Below are positions 54,658-63,880 of a stretch of DNA of 64,000 nt, in pieces (within the stretch, counting starts at the first letter, position 1; every line of letters begins with the position of its first letter). Below the pieces are notes generated by a model. The model was not told the DNA's origin. It made no database searches and saw nothing but the letters and a program-made list of their open reading frames with translations. The stretch lies in the NCBI RefSeq assembly GCF_001808955.1, contig NZ_KV795255.1:62001-126000 (forward strand). The letters are read 5' to 3'. Origin of the DNA: Rothia sp. HMSC078H08. Lineage in GTDB: Bacteria > Actinomycetota > Actinomycetes > Actinomycetales > Micrococcaceae. A program made the position numbers and the translations under genes.

Positions 54658-56796
54658 TTAGGAATCTGCCGGTTCCACATTCCGCGGAGTCGTAAAATGC
54701 TGTAGCGCGTACTGCATCGTGTAATTACCCAACGCAACACCCGAAGCCATCGCCACCACAATCGAAACCGCCGTAATCATATTCTGCATACCCAGAATCA
54801 CATCCGTCTCAACCGTCAACAAATACATGCCGCGGAAGAACGACAGACCCGGCAGCAAGAACGTAATCGCAGGAATTGAGAAAATCGCCTGAGGCACATG
54901 CAGACGGTACGCAAAATACGTGCTCAACGCACCAATCACAACCGCCGCACACGCCGTCGGACCGCGACCAGTACTTGGGCCAGCCAGTAGCTCATAACTG
55001 TAATACGCCGCCAGACCGCAGCCCGTAATGACCATCAGCCACCCGACCTTCACCAGCTTCGTCTGCAAGGTAATTGCAAAAGTTGCAATCGCCACCAGGA
55101 AGAAGAAAGACGCCGCCAGCGGGGTCGTCGGCTCAAAACGCAGCTGCTCAATATCCAGGGTCGGTCCGTTGAAAATATTGATCGCACTCACCGCGGTCGC
55201 AATGCCAACCACCAGACCCAAGAAGCTCATGCCCGTAGACACGAAACGACCCGCAGCCGTCACCGGGAAGCCATTAATCGCGTCCTGCACGGCACCCACC
55301 AGACGCGGAGTCGGCAAGAACATAATCATGCCCGCAGCCACCACCAGAGGCGCCGAAATCGCCTCCCCCTGACGCTGCAACACCGAAAGAATGGATCCCT
55401 CACCGCCCAGCCAAATCGCCAAGAAGGTCATCAGACCCGCACTGGCAGCCATACGGAAGAACGCCGGAATACCAATCGAACTCAACCACTGAATCAGCAG
55501 GTACACCGGAATAAAAATAATCGCCGCACTCAACGCCGTCGCAAAGCTCGCCCCCAGCGCCGCCGTCAGGGTTCCAGCACACGCCAGGTTCGCCGCCCAC
55601 ACCACCAGAGGCGGGAACGGCTTGGGGCGGTGCGTAATCTGGTTCAGCTTCAAATCAGCCATTTCCAGGGTCATACCGCCGCGAGTGATCTTATAAATCA
55701 GGCCGTACACCTCAGAAAGCGCCTCATAGTTCTCAGTGGAGGAACGCACCACACGCACCAGGGTGTGGGTAAAACGCTCATCAGCGTTCGCATTGCGCTT
55801 GGCGATGCGGGACTCCATGTAAATATCGGGGTCCGAGGTGTAGTTGATGGTCACCGACTGGTTCGTGATGTCGACTTCAACCGAGTCCAAACCATACGCC
55901 GAAGACACCGCAATAATTGCCGAGTCCACATCCATGGCGTCCGCGCCGTAGTGGAACATCGCCTCAGCCAGACGCAGGGTGAAGTTCAGGGTATCGCGGG
56001 CGTACTCCTTCTCACGGCGGAATGCCTCACGACGCTCATGCTCGTCAGAGCGGATAGTCGGCACAAACTGACGCTGAGCAATACGCTGGGCGCCGCGCGG
56101 AGCGGCGGGTGCCGCCTCCTCAGTGCGCACGAAGGAGCGGAGGCGACGCGACCCCCAACGGCCGCCACTACCGCGCCCAAACAGGCCGCGAGAGCCGCCC
56201 TCAACCAGCGGTACGGAGGTGGTGGGCATCGAGACAGGCCCGGTCTTCGGCATTGCGGTAGGATCCGCGCCGAAGCGGCGGGCTGCGTGAGAGTTGGGCA
56301 CCTGCGGAATCATGCCGGTCATGGGCACCGGCTGGGAGGGGCGGGTCAGCGCCTCCTCGGTTACCAAGTTGCTGGAGGTGACGGGGTTCGGGTCCTCACG
56401 GTACGCGTCCAGCTCATGATCAGGCACGAGGGAGGGGTCAATGACGGTACGCGCGCCGTGGCCGTTAGGGGTCAGTTCGGGGTCGCATGTGGGCTCAACC
56501 GGCTCCTGCGCGGTGATGCCCATATCCGCTGCGGCCTCCTGCAGTACATCGCTGACAGCTTCTGCAGCGACGGTGCTCTCCTGGCTTGTCGCGGAGGTAG
56601 CATGCTGAGCCAGCACGCGGCGCAATTTCTCGTCGGTGACCTGGTCTAGTGAAACCAGGGGAAAACCGCGTTTACCGGCGATGTAGCCCGCGGTGGTGTT
56701 CTGCTCGCTTCCTTCCATTGCGGCAGTGTTCGCTTCGTCTGCATGCGAAGCTTCCCGCGATGTGGGGGTCGCGGGGGTGTTCCTCGATTCTGCCAA
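54658..56796 (-). CDS. ThrE-family threonine/serine exporter with long N-terminal extension
   Basis: 712 residues with a TTG start preceded by GGAGGG. The first ~260 residues are disordered, rich in Pro, Thr, Ala and Glu, with basic patches. The ThrE domain starts near residue 265: LRLAEAMFHYGADAMDVDSAI, VEVDITNQSVTINY and VRVVRSSTENYEALSEVY. About ten membrane helices follow (KPFPPLVVWAANLACAG onward). ThrE of Corynebacterium exports threonine and serine; DUF1212 and ThrE_2 halves are fused here as in that protein. The substrate range and the extension's role are unknown. Confidence 0.88.
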   Translation of the reverse strand: MAESRNTPATPTSREASHADEANTAAMEGSEQNTTAGYIAGKRGFPLVSLDQVTDEKLRRVLAQHATSATSQESTVAAEAVSDVLQEAAADMGITAQEPVEPTCDPELTPNGHGARTVIDPSLVPDHELDAYREDPNPVTSSNLVTEEALTRPSQPVPMTGMIPQVPNSHAARRFGADPTAMPKTGPVSMPTTSVPLVEGGSRGLFGRGSGGRWGSRRLRSFVRTEEAAPAAPRGAQRIAQRQFVPTIRSDEHERREAFRREKEYARDTLNFTLRLAEAMFHYGADAMDVDSAIIAVSSAYGLDSVEVDITNQSVTINYTSDPDIYMESRIAKRNANADERFTHTLVRVVRSSTENYEALSEVYGLIYKITRGGMTLEMADLKLNQITHRPKPFPPLVVWAANLACAGTLTAALGASFATALSAAIIFIPVYLLIQWLSSIGIPAFFRMAASAGLMTFLAIWLGGEGSILSVLQRQGEAISAPLVVAAGMIMFLPTPRLVGAVQDAINGFPVTAAGRFVSTGMSFLGLVVGIATAVSAINIFNGPTLDIEQLRFEPTTPLAASFFFLVAIATFAITLQTKLVKVGWLMVITGCGLAAYYSYELLAGPSTGRGPTACAAVVIGALSTYFAYRLHVPQAIFSIPAITFLLPGLSFFRGMYLLTVETDVILGMQNMITAVSIVVAMASGVALGNYTMQYALQHFTTPRNVEPADS

Positions 56797-57110
56797 TGTC
56801 CCTCCCAGATAGACAGTGCCTTTTTAGTCTAACAAGGGCACGATTCTGCGGTAGCACTGAAGAGCAGAAATATCACTTTTCTGCCCGGTGATTTTGTGAG
56901 CAAAAAGCGCTCTGCGGCACTTACGGCAGAAGGCTTCATTGATATGAAGAGAAATCCAGGTCATTACTGCACAGAAGATATTTTGGGAGATATTTCTAGA
57001 GCTATTTTCGAGGAAAAATAAAGGTTATATATACATTAAGATTTGCAGAGAAATATCCCCTATCTCCCCCCACTCACGCCTCAATAAAAAATGAATTATT
57101 CATAACAAAA
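56797..57110. other. AT-rich intergenic region before ptsH terminator
   Basis: About 310 bases, AT-rich from 56870 on (GAGGAAAAATAAAGG and AAAAAATGAATTATT stretches). It holds the upstream region of the ThrE gene. No gene, RNA or clear promoter could be defined. Confidence 0.4.
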
Positions 57111-57140
57111 AATATCCCGCCACCGAAGTGACGGGATATT
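57111..57140 (-). terminator. Terminator of ptsH
   Basis: AATATCCCG and CAC pair with GTG and CGGGATATT around a CGAA loop (one mismatch) and six T follow on the minus strand. Confidence 0.9.
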
Positions 57141-57212
57141 CACGCTTTAAGGCCGTAGCCTTCACAGCATCCGAAGCGCACCGCTCAGGGTCACTTCAGA
57201 GGCGAAAGTCAA

Positions 57213-57491
57213 TTACTCAGCGTCGTGGTCGGTCTCGAGGATCTTAACCAGCGAGTCAAGAGCCTCTTCAGCACCTTCGCCCTCAGCGCGCAGGACAACA
57301 ACGTCGCCGTGCTTTGCACCCAGGGACATCAGGGACAGAATCGATGCAGCGTCCATAGCCTCATCTGCGGGCTCACCCTTAGCAGCGATGGTCACCTCAA
57401 CGGGGAGGTCGCCAGCTGCCTCAGCGAAGATAGCTGCCGGACGTGCGTGCAGGCCAACACGGCTTGCAATAGTGGCTTCGCGCTCTGCCAT
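57213..57491 (-). CDS. ptsH: Phosphocarrier protein HPr
   Basis: 92 residues. His15 in SRVGLHARPAAIFAE is the phosphoryl acceptor from enzyme I. The regulatory Ser region appears as DAASILSLMSLGAKHGD, with Ser50 in the place of Ser46, but HPr kinase regulation is not established in Actinobacteria. It follows ptsI on the same strand, but a strong hairpin lies between them, so a separate promoter or partial read-through is likely. It feeds phosphate to the fructose EII domains nearby. Confidence 0.96.
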   Translation of the reverse strand: MAEREATIASRVGLHARPAAIFAEAAGDLPVEVTIAAKGEPADEAMDAASILSLMSLGAKHGDVVVLRAEGEGAEEALDSLVKILETDHDAE

Positions 57492-57612
57492 TATGTTTCT
57501 CCTTTGATCAAGGAACCAAAAATATATCAGTCCCTATTCTAAATGAACGGGGCGCTTCAGGACCCGCCCTTACTCTATAAATTGTACCGTTCAGCCGTAC
57601 GCTAACAAGTAC

Positions 57613-57656
57613 AAAAATGCCGGATGCAGAAATAAAACTCCGCACCCGGCATTTTT
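57613..57656 (-). terminator. Terminator of ptsI
   Basis: AAAAATGCCGG and TGC pair with GCA and CCGGCATTTTT around a 14-base loop (one mismatch). It lies between ptsI and ptsH and may give partial termination. Confidence 0.85.
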
Positions 57657-57725
57657 ATGGACCCGGGCACCGCCTAACACACCCCACCAAGGGGCGGCAG
57701 GCAGAACCCGGAATCGTTTTAAGGC

Positions 57726-59420
57726 TTAGAGGCCCAGCTCATCCAGAATCGGCAGAGCCTTGCGTGCGCTCTCCTTCGCCTCAGCAGAAGAAATCTGCTG
57801 CAGAGCGATAGCCGCAATCTGCTGTGCCTTCTCCTTGGTCACAGACTTCAGAACCGCAGCCACAGCGGGGATAGCGCCAGCGTTCATGGACAGGGTGTCA
57901 ACACCCAGACCAATCAGAACAACAGCCAGAGCCGGGTCAGCCGCAGCCTCACCACAGACGCTCACGTACTTCTTCTTACCCGCGGTGACCGATGCACGCT
58001 GAGCACCCTCAACAGTCATCTTGATCATCTTCAGCACTGCAGGCTGCCAGGGGTTGTTCAGGTGCGCCAGGTCACCCAGCAGACGGTCAGCTGCCATGGT
58101 GTACTGGGTCAGGTCGTTGGTGCCGATGGACACGAAGTCGACCTCGCCCAGGATAGCCTCAGCGTTCATCACAGCTGCGGGGGTTTCAACCATCACACCG
58201 TGAACGGGCAGGCCGATCTCCTTGAGCATGTTCGCGAAGTTGCGTGCCTCGGAGGTGGTCGAAATCATCGGAGCCATAACCCAGATGTCCGCGTCGGAGT
58301 TCTCCGAAGCAGCCTTAATAGCCTCCAGCTGGCGGGTCAGAACGCCCGGAACGGTCCAGTCAGTACGGAAACCGCGAACACCCAGTGCGGGGTTCTCCTC
58401 GGGGTTCACGTTCAGGAACGGCAGGGGCTTGTCAGCGCCAGCGTCCAGGGTACGAACCACAATGTGCTTGCCGGGGAATGCGTCAAACACGGACTTGTAG
58501 GTCTTAGCCTGAGTCTCGATAGAAGGCTCAGAGTCGTGGCCCAGGAAGCCGAACTCGGTGCGCAACAGGCCAACACCCTCAGCCTTCAGGCTTGCAGCCT
58601 TCTCAGCGGACTTGCCGTCACCAACGTTTGCGTACAGCTCAACGCGGGTGCCGTCAGCCAGCACACCCTGACCGTCAAAGTCAGCGACAGGCTTACGGTT
58701 TGCGTACTTGATTGCTGCCTCACGGTCAGCGTCGGTGGGCTCGGTGTCAACGATGCCTTCGTTGGAGTCCACGTAGACGACGGTGCCGTCAGCAATCTCG
58801 GTCACGCCCTTAGCCGCCACAATAGCGGGCAGACCCAGACCGCGAGCCAGAATAGCGGTGTGTGCCTGGGGGCCACCGTCAGAGGTAATCAGAGCGATAA
58901 CCTTCTCGGGGTCCAAGGTCGCGGTGTCAGCCGGTGCCAGGTCAATAGCGGCCAGGATGAACGGCTCATCAGAAACGGGGATGCCGGGAGCCTGCTGGTC
59001 GGTCAGCTCAGCAACAATGCGGGCACGCACGTCGTGGATGTCGGTGACGCGCTCAGCCATGTAGCCACCCAGGGCAGCCATCTGGTCTGCGAAGGAGGTT
59101 GCAGCCTCCCAGATAGCGCGCTCGGGAGCCATCTCCTGAGTCTCAACCAGCTTAATAGCGCTCTTGATGAGTGCACGGTCGGTAGCCATCTGAGAGGTAG
59201 ACTTCAGAACAGCCTTGCCGTCACGGCTAGCGTGCTCTGCACGAGCGAGCAGGTCTTCCTTCACGCGGACCGAAGCGTCCTTGATGCGCTGCGCTGCAGC
59301 CTCAGCGGTCTCACCGCTCAGACGCAGACCGTCCTTGGGTTCCTCGATGGGCTTAGGCATCTGAAGAACGGGGCCAATAACGCGGCCGGCGTATACGCCG
59401 ACGCCCTTGTAGGTAGTCAT
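57726..59420 (-). CDS. ptsI: Phosphoenolpyruvate-protein phosphotransferase (enzyme I)
   Basis: 564 residues, normal length. The phosphorylated His is in GGPQAHTAILARGLGLPAIV. The PEP-binding domain has GVGLLRTEFGFLGHD, VRTLDAGADKPLPF, VSIGTNDLTQYTMAADR and catalytic Cys in KYVSVCGEAAADP. It transfers phosphate from PEP to HPr in the PTS. It is downstream of fruA on the same strand, separated by 99 bases. Confidence 0.97.
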   Translation of the reverse strand: MTTYKGVGVYAGRVIGPVLQMPKPIEEPKDGLRLSGETAEAAAQRIKDASVRVKEDLLARAEHASRDGKAVLKSTSQMATDRALIKSAIKLVETQEMAPERAIWEAATSFADQMAALGGYMAERVTDIHDVRARIVAELTDQQAPGIPVSDEPFILAAIDLAPADTATLDPEKVIALITSDGGPQAHTAILARGLGLPAIVAAKGVTEIADGTVVYVDSNEGIVDTEPTDADREAAIKYANRKPVADFDGQGVLADGTRVELYANVGDGKSAEKAASLKAEGVGLLRTEFGFLGHDSEPSIETQAKTYKSVFDAFPGKHIVVRTLDAGADKPLPFLNVNPEENPALGVRGFRTDWTVPGVLTRQLEAIKAASENSDADIWVMAPMISTTSEARNFANMLKEIGLPVHGVMVETPAAVMNAEAILGEVDFVSIGTNDLTQYTMAADRLLGDLAHLNNPWQPAVLKMIKMTVEGAQRASVTAGKKKYVSVCGEAAADPALAVVLIGLGVDTLSMNAGAIPAVAAVLKSVTKEKAQQIAAIALQQISSAEAKESARKALPILDELGL

Positions 59421-59519
59421 AAATTCATGTCCTATCTGTGGTTTGTCTACAGTGTAACGTGTTTTTTCACGCTCACGCCTGCAAACAGACGATCAAATGA
59501 AGGTGAGGTTATACGGCCT

Positions 59520-61538
59520 TTATGCGGATGCCTTGGAGCGGGCACCCATGGACTTCAGCACAACGTACACCAGAGCCGATAGCACGGTACCGGCCAGCAC
59601 GGCCACGAAGAACATCAGCGGGTTCTGCGCCAGACCAATAATCCAGATACCGCCGTGCGGAGCCGGGGAAGCCACGTGCGCACCCATGGAGATTGCACCG
59701 GCAATAGCGCCACCAACAATGGTCGAAGGAATCACGCGAGCCGGGTCAGCCGAAGCGAAGGGAATAGCACCCTCAGAGATGAAGGATGCACCCAGCAGCC
59801 ACGCAGCCTTACCGTTCTCACGCTCGTTCTCGTTGAACAGCTTGGGACGCAGGGTGGTTGCCAGAGCCATAGCCAGCGGCGGAACCATACCGGAAATAAT
59901 GACGGCAGCCATGATTTCCTGGTTCACGGTCGCACCCGAGGACAGGCCAGCAGTTGCGAAGAGGTAAGCAGCCTTGTTGATGGGGCCACCCAGGTCAGAA
60001 GCCATCATGGCGCCCAGGATCAGACCCAGCAGCAGAGCGGAACCGCCAGACATGGAGGTCAGCCAATCCTGCAGGGTGGTCATCACCCACGCCAGGGGCG
60101 CACCGAGCAGCAGGTACATTGCCAGGCCGGCGACCAGAGAAGTCACCAGCGGGGTGATGACCACGGGCATCATCGAGCCAAGCCAGCGGGGCAGCTTCAG
60201 GGTACCCAGAGCGTACGCAATCAGACCGGCGAGAATACCGCCAACAATACCGCCAAGGAAGCCCGCGTTTACCGCAAGAGCCACCGAACCGGCGATGAAG
60301 CCCGGAGCAATACCGGGACGCTGAGCCAAACCGTACGCAATGTACGCGGCAAGAGCCGGAACCATCAGGCTCAGACCGAAACCACCGATGGTCTGCAGAA
60401 CAGCACCCAGGTACAGGGTCCAGTGCACGTCACCGAGATTGAACAGGGTTGCCGAGTCGAGAATCGCCTTGGTGTTCACATCGCCAAGGTTCGGCACCGT
60501 AATTGCCTCGAAAACGAAGCCCAGGGCGACCAGAATACCGCCGGCGGCAACGAACGGAATCATGTAGGAGATACCGGTCATCACAGCCTTGTAGATGCGC
60601 GAGCCCCAAGCGCCTTCGGTAGCGCCTGCGCTGTCCTCACCGCTGGATGCGGCAGCGGCAACGCGTGCACCGTTGGGGTTCTCGGCCTCAGCCAGAGCCT
60701 CCGCAATCATTTCCTTAGGCTCGTCAATACCGCGCTTGACGGGAGACTCAATAAAGGGCTTACCTGCGAAGCGGTTACGCTCACGCACGTTCACGGACAC
60801 CGCGAAAATCACGGCGTCTGCGGCGTCAATATCAGCCTGAGTCAGCTTCTCGTTACCCGAGGAGCCCTGGGTTTCAACCTTCAGGTCGTAGCCGAGCTCT
60901 TCAGCAGCGTACTTGAGGGCGTCCGCAGCCATATAGGTGTGAGCGATGCCGGTGGGGCATGCGGTCACAGCAACAATCTTCTTCACCGGAGCCGAAGCGG
61001 CGGGGGCTTCCTTCTCAGCAGCAGCCGGGGTAGTAGCCGGAGCAGCAGCGGCAGCCTCGGCGGGCTTAGCCTCTGCCTTCTTCTCACCCACGCCGAGCGC
61101 ACCGTTGACCAGCTCAACGATCTCTTCAGCCGAGGAGGCTTCGCGCAGGGACGCGGTGAAGCTCTTCTTCATCAGGGAGCGTGCCAGGGTGGAGAGCAGC
61201 TTCAGGTGAGCCTGGTCAGCGCCATCGGGTGCAGCGATGAAGAAAATCAGGTCGGCGGGGCCGTCCTTTGCACCGAAGGAAACTGCAGGGTTGGGGCGTG
61301 CCATTGCCAGGGTCGGCTCGGTGACGGCGGCACTGCGGCAGTGCGGAATCGCAATACCGCCGGGGATACCGGTGTCGGTCTTGGATTCGCGTGCCTCGGC
61401 AGCCGCGTAGAGCTGCTCGAAGTCGGTAGCGCGTCCGGCATTTACGACTGCCTGGGCGAGCTTGGCAATTACGTCGAATCGGGTCTCGCCGAGGTTCTCG
61501 TCCAGCAGGACGAGATCTGCGGTGATCAGATCAGACAT
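59520..61538 (-). CDS. fruA: PTS fructose transporter, EIIABC fused
   Basis: 672 residues with GAGGAGGG upstream. The EIIA domain (1-150) has the active His in GIAIPHCRSAAVTEP. A Pro/Ala linker leads to EIIB (~188-285) with the active Cys in TACPTGIAHTYMAADAL. EIIC (~310-660) has about eight membrane helices. Domain order A-B-C in one chain is typical for actinobacterial FruA. It imports fructose as fructose-1-phosphate, the substrate of the adjacent FruK. A 182-base gap separates it from fruK. Confidence 0.97.
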   Translation of the reverse strand: MSDLITADLVLLDENLGETRFDVIAKLAQAVVNAGRATDFEQLYAAAEARESKTDTGIPGGIAIPHCRSAAVTEPTLAMARPNPAVSFGAKDGPADLIFFIAAPDGADQAHLKLLSTLARSLMKKSFTASLREASSAEEIVELVNGALGVGEKKAEAKPAEAAAAAPATTPAAAEKEAPAASAPVKKIVAVTACPTGIAHTYMAADALKYAAEELGYDLKVETQGSSGNEKLTQADIDAADAVIFAVSVNVRERNRFAGKPFIESPVKRGIDEPKEMIAEALAEAENPNGARVAAAASSGEDSAGATEGAWGSRIYKAVMTGISYMIPFVAAGGILVALGFVFEAITVPNLGDVNTKAILDSATLFNLGDVHWTLYLGAVLQTIGGFGLSLMVPALAAYIAYGLAQRPGIAPGFIAGSVALAVNAGFLGGIVGGILAGLIAYALGTLKLPRWLGSMMPVVITPLVTSLVAGLAMYLLLGAPLAWVMTTLQDWLTSMSGGSALLLGLILGAMMASDLGGPINKAAYLFATAGLSSGATVNQEIMAAVIISGMVPPLAMALATTLRPKLFNENERENGKAAWLLGASFISEGAIPFASADPARVIPSTIVGGAIAGAISMGAHVASPAPHGGIWIIGLAQNPLMFFVAVLAGTVLSALVYVVLKSMGARSKASA

Positions 61539-61720
61539 ATTCCCTCCTCGGGTATGTGTTGGGGCGGGGATTCGCTTAGCGGTGCCGGGCTTCTCCCCTA
61601 TATGGGTTCAAAGTGTGTGCAGTGTGTGTTGTGTTCGTATATGCGTGTGGGTGTTGAGGTAACACCCCTGCATACATTCCCTTCTGAGAATAAAAGCTGG
61701 AGGTGCGAAAACAGTCCGAA

Positions 61721-62671
61721 TTAGAGCTGCAGCTGACGAACAGTGACCTTCTCAGGAGTGGTCTGCTCCAGCGAAGGCATACGGGTACCGGGCAGAGCAG
61801 CAGCAGCCGAACCGTGAGCTACCGCCTGAACTAGGCAACCGGGGGCATCCTCACCACGAGTGTGAGCAATCAAGAAACCGGACAGCGAGGAGTCACCGGC
61901 ACCCACAGTGCTACGAACCTGAATCGGCTCGTGCACAGCGTGCCAGATACCCTGCTCAGTGACCAGCACGGCACCGCCGCCACCGAGGGTGGCAAGCACA
62001 TATTCAATGCCGTCGCCGAGCAGCTTCTGGGCGGTACGGGCGGTCAGCTCGGGGCTGGCCTCCAGCTCCTCCCAGTTGTCGCTACCGGTCAGCTGAGCCA
62101 GCTCCTCCGAGTTGGGCTTAATCAGGGTGGGCTTATGCTCACCGGCGACGGTCGCAATCAGCGGCGCCTCAGAGGTATCGATAGCGATTTTGCCGTCGTA
62201 GCCGGAGGCGCGCAGTGCCGCCACCAGCTCGGAGTAGTAGGTCGGCTCCAGACCCGGAGGCAGGGAACCAGCCAGAACCACCCAGTCGGCACCCTTGGAA
62301 CGCTCAACCACCAGCTCGTCCAGCTTCTGACGCAGTTCAGCGTCAAAAACGGTGCCGGGGGCATTCAGCTTGGTGGTGGTGCCGTCCGGGTCAACCACGG
62401 TGATGTTCGAGCGAATCGGCTCACCGGTGGGCAGGTTAGCGAACTCGACATCCACAGCCTGCAGTGCGGTCAGCACCGGGTCGCTGGCTTCACCGGGCAC
62501 AATGGCGAGGGTCGGCACACCGGAAACCTGCAGGGCGCGCGAAATATTCACGCCCTTGCCACCGGGATCCTGTACGGCGCCGACAGCACGCTGCACGGCA
62601 CCGTGGGCCAGGGGCGCGCCGAGTTCAATGGTGCGGTCCAGGCTGGGGTTGGCGGTCAGAGTAATAATCAT
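61721..62671 (-). CDS. fruK: 1-phosphofructokinase
   Basis: 316 residues. PfkB-family signatures are GGKGVNISRALQVSG at the start and TVGAGDSSLSGFLIAH with catalytic Asp near residue 255. It phosphorylates fructose-1-phosphate to fructose-1,6-bisphosphate. Its ATG overlaps the fruR stop (TAATG), so the two are translated as a pair. The order fruR-fruK-fruA makes this assignment firm. Confidence 0.96.
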   Translation of the reverse strand: MIITLTANPSLDRTIELGAPLAHGAVQRAVGAVQDPGGKGVNISRALQVSGVPTLAIVPGEASDPVLTALQAVDVEFANLPTGEPIRSNITVVDPDGTTTKLNAPGTVFDAELRQKLDELVVERSKGADWVVLAGSLPPGLEPTYYSELVAALRASGYDGKIAIDTSEAPLIATVAGEHKPTLIKPNSEELAQLTGSDNWEELEASPELTARTAQKLLGDGIEYVLATLGGGGAVLVTEQGIWHAVHEPIQVRSTVGAGDSSLSGFLIAHTRGEDAPGCLVQAVAHGSAAAALPGTRMPSLEQTTPEKVTVRQLQL

Positions 62672-63462
62672 TAGGCAATCACAATCTCAACATTTGCGGC
62701 CTCGAGTGCCTGGCGGAGGGCACCTTCGGGCTCGCGATCAGTAATGAGGGTGTCAATATCCTCGAATCCGGCGAAGCGGACCAGGGATTCCTGACCGAAC
62801 TTCGCGGAGTCACAAAGCAAGACCACGCGGCGGGCTGCCTTGCAAATTGCGGTCTTGACAATAGCTTCGTTCATGCCGGGGGTGGAGATGCCGAAGTGGG
62901 CTTCAATGCCGTTGGCACCGATGAAAGCAATATCGGGGCGCATGGTACCGAAGTGCTCTGCGGCGCGTGCACCAACAGCAGCCCAGGTCATCTTGCGCAG
63001 CTGGCCGCCAACCAGTTCAAGGGTGACACCCTCGGCTTCGGCGAGCTTGACTGCAATGTGCAGTGCGTGGGTGATGATGATGCGGTCGTTGCCGGTCTTG
63101 AGGCTGAAGTTCTCGGCGCCGATGTGGTCGGCGAGAATCTCGATGGTGGAGCCTGCGTCCAGGACGATGGAGCCTGCCTCGGAGTCGCGCAGCATCTGGT
63201 ATGCCTTGGTGGCGATACGGCGCTTCTCGGGGGTGTTCATGCCCTGTCGGGAGGAGATGGAGGACTCCAGGGAGGTGGACTGCTCAATGGTGACAGCACC
63301 ACCGTGAACACGGCGGAGCTTACCTGCCTCTTCCAGTGCGGCGAGGTCACGACGCACGGTCTCCATGGTCACATCGTAACGACGTGCAAGGTCAGCGCCG
63401 TTGACACGACGTGCGGAGGCAACAAGCTTTGCAATTTCGGCACGGCGTTCTTCTGCGAACAT
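62671..63462 (-). CDS. fruR: DeoR-family regulator of fructose use
   Basis: 263 residues. The N-terminal helix-turn-helix is NGADLARRYDVTMETVRRDL, followed by LEEAGKLRRVHGGAV. The C-terminal sugar-phosphate sensor domain has IVLDAGSTIEILADH and DIAFIGANGIEAHFGIST. By position it controls the fru operon; fructose-1-phosphate or fructose-1,6-bisphosphate is the probable effector by family knowledge. It is first in the operon and likely autoregulated. Confidence 0.92.
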   Translation of the reverse strand: MFAEERRAEIAKLVASARRVNGADLARRYDVTMETVRRDLAALEEAGKLRRVHGGAVTIEQSTSLESSISSRQGMNTPEKRRIATKAYQMLRDSEAGSIVLDAGSTIEILADHIGAENFSLKTGNDRIIITHALHIAVKLAEAEGVTLELVGGQLRKMTWAAVGARAAEHFGTMRPDIAFIGANGIEAHFGISTPGMNEAIVKTAICKAARRVVLLCDSAKFGQESLVRFAGFEDIDTLITDREPEGALRQALEAANVEIVIA

Positions 63463-63570
63463 AACTCTGGTGTTCCTTTGGGCTAGTGGGAGAAAATCTG
63501 TGCGTTCTTTTCTGCGTTCTGCTCGGCTTTTATGGCCATGAGAGACATGGCTTCAATGAGCCAGCAAAAC

Positions 63571-63618
63571 ACTTGAGGGTAATACTTGATTTTATGTGGG
63601 TTTTTGTGGGCAAGTCAA
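63571..63618 (-). promoter_or_regulatory. Candidate fruR operon promoter with ACTTG repeats
   Basis: On the minus strand TTGACT (ending at 63613), 18 bases and TAAAAT (63594-63589) form a good promoter about 125 bases before fruR. ACTTGA occurs at 63571 and 63585 and its inverse CAAGT at 63611 overlaps the -35 region. These repeats could be the FruR operator. Confidence 0.5.
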
Positions 63619-63619
63619 T

Positions 63620-63792
63620 ATAAAACGCTGTATTTGCCGGAATATTACCCGAATGTTCCCTACCGAAACCACACCTATTTGCGAGCTGTTGCCTGTTTAT
63701 GTCTGTTTGACCTAATGAACTGTTGGGTTTTCCCGCTCCCTCACCATTCCCACAGTGTCCAACACCTACACGGCGCCCTCACAGGGCAAAAA
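63620..63792. other. Intergenic region upstream of the fru promoter
   Basis: About 170 bases with an AT-rich first half and no supported gene or RNA. It separates the fru operon from the terminator of the VanZ-like gene. Confidence 0.4.
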
Positions 63793-63836
63793 GTGGAGGC
63801 GCCGGCTCCGAAAATCCTCGAAACCAGCGCCTCCAC
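63793..63836 (-). terminator. Terminator of the VanZ-like gene
   Basis: GTGGAGGCGC pairs perfectly with GCGCCTCCAC around a 24-base loop and is followed on the minus strand by five T. Confidence 0.88.
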
Positions 63837-63880
63837 CAGCAGAACATATGCAATTAATGCGCGCTTATTTGGGTGCTCGT

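Noticed and set aside
59655..61724. Open frame antisense to fruA
   Set aside because: Shadow of the EIIABC gene, rich in Gly, Arg, Gln and His as expected from the complement.
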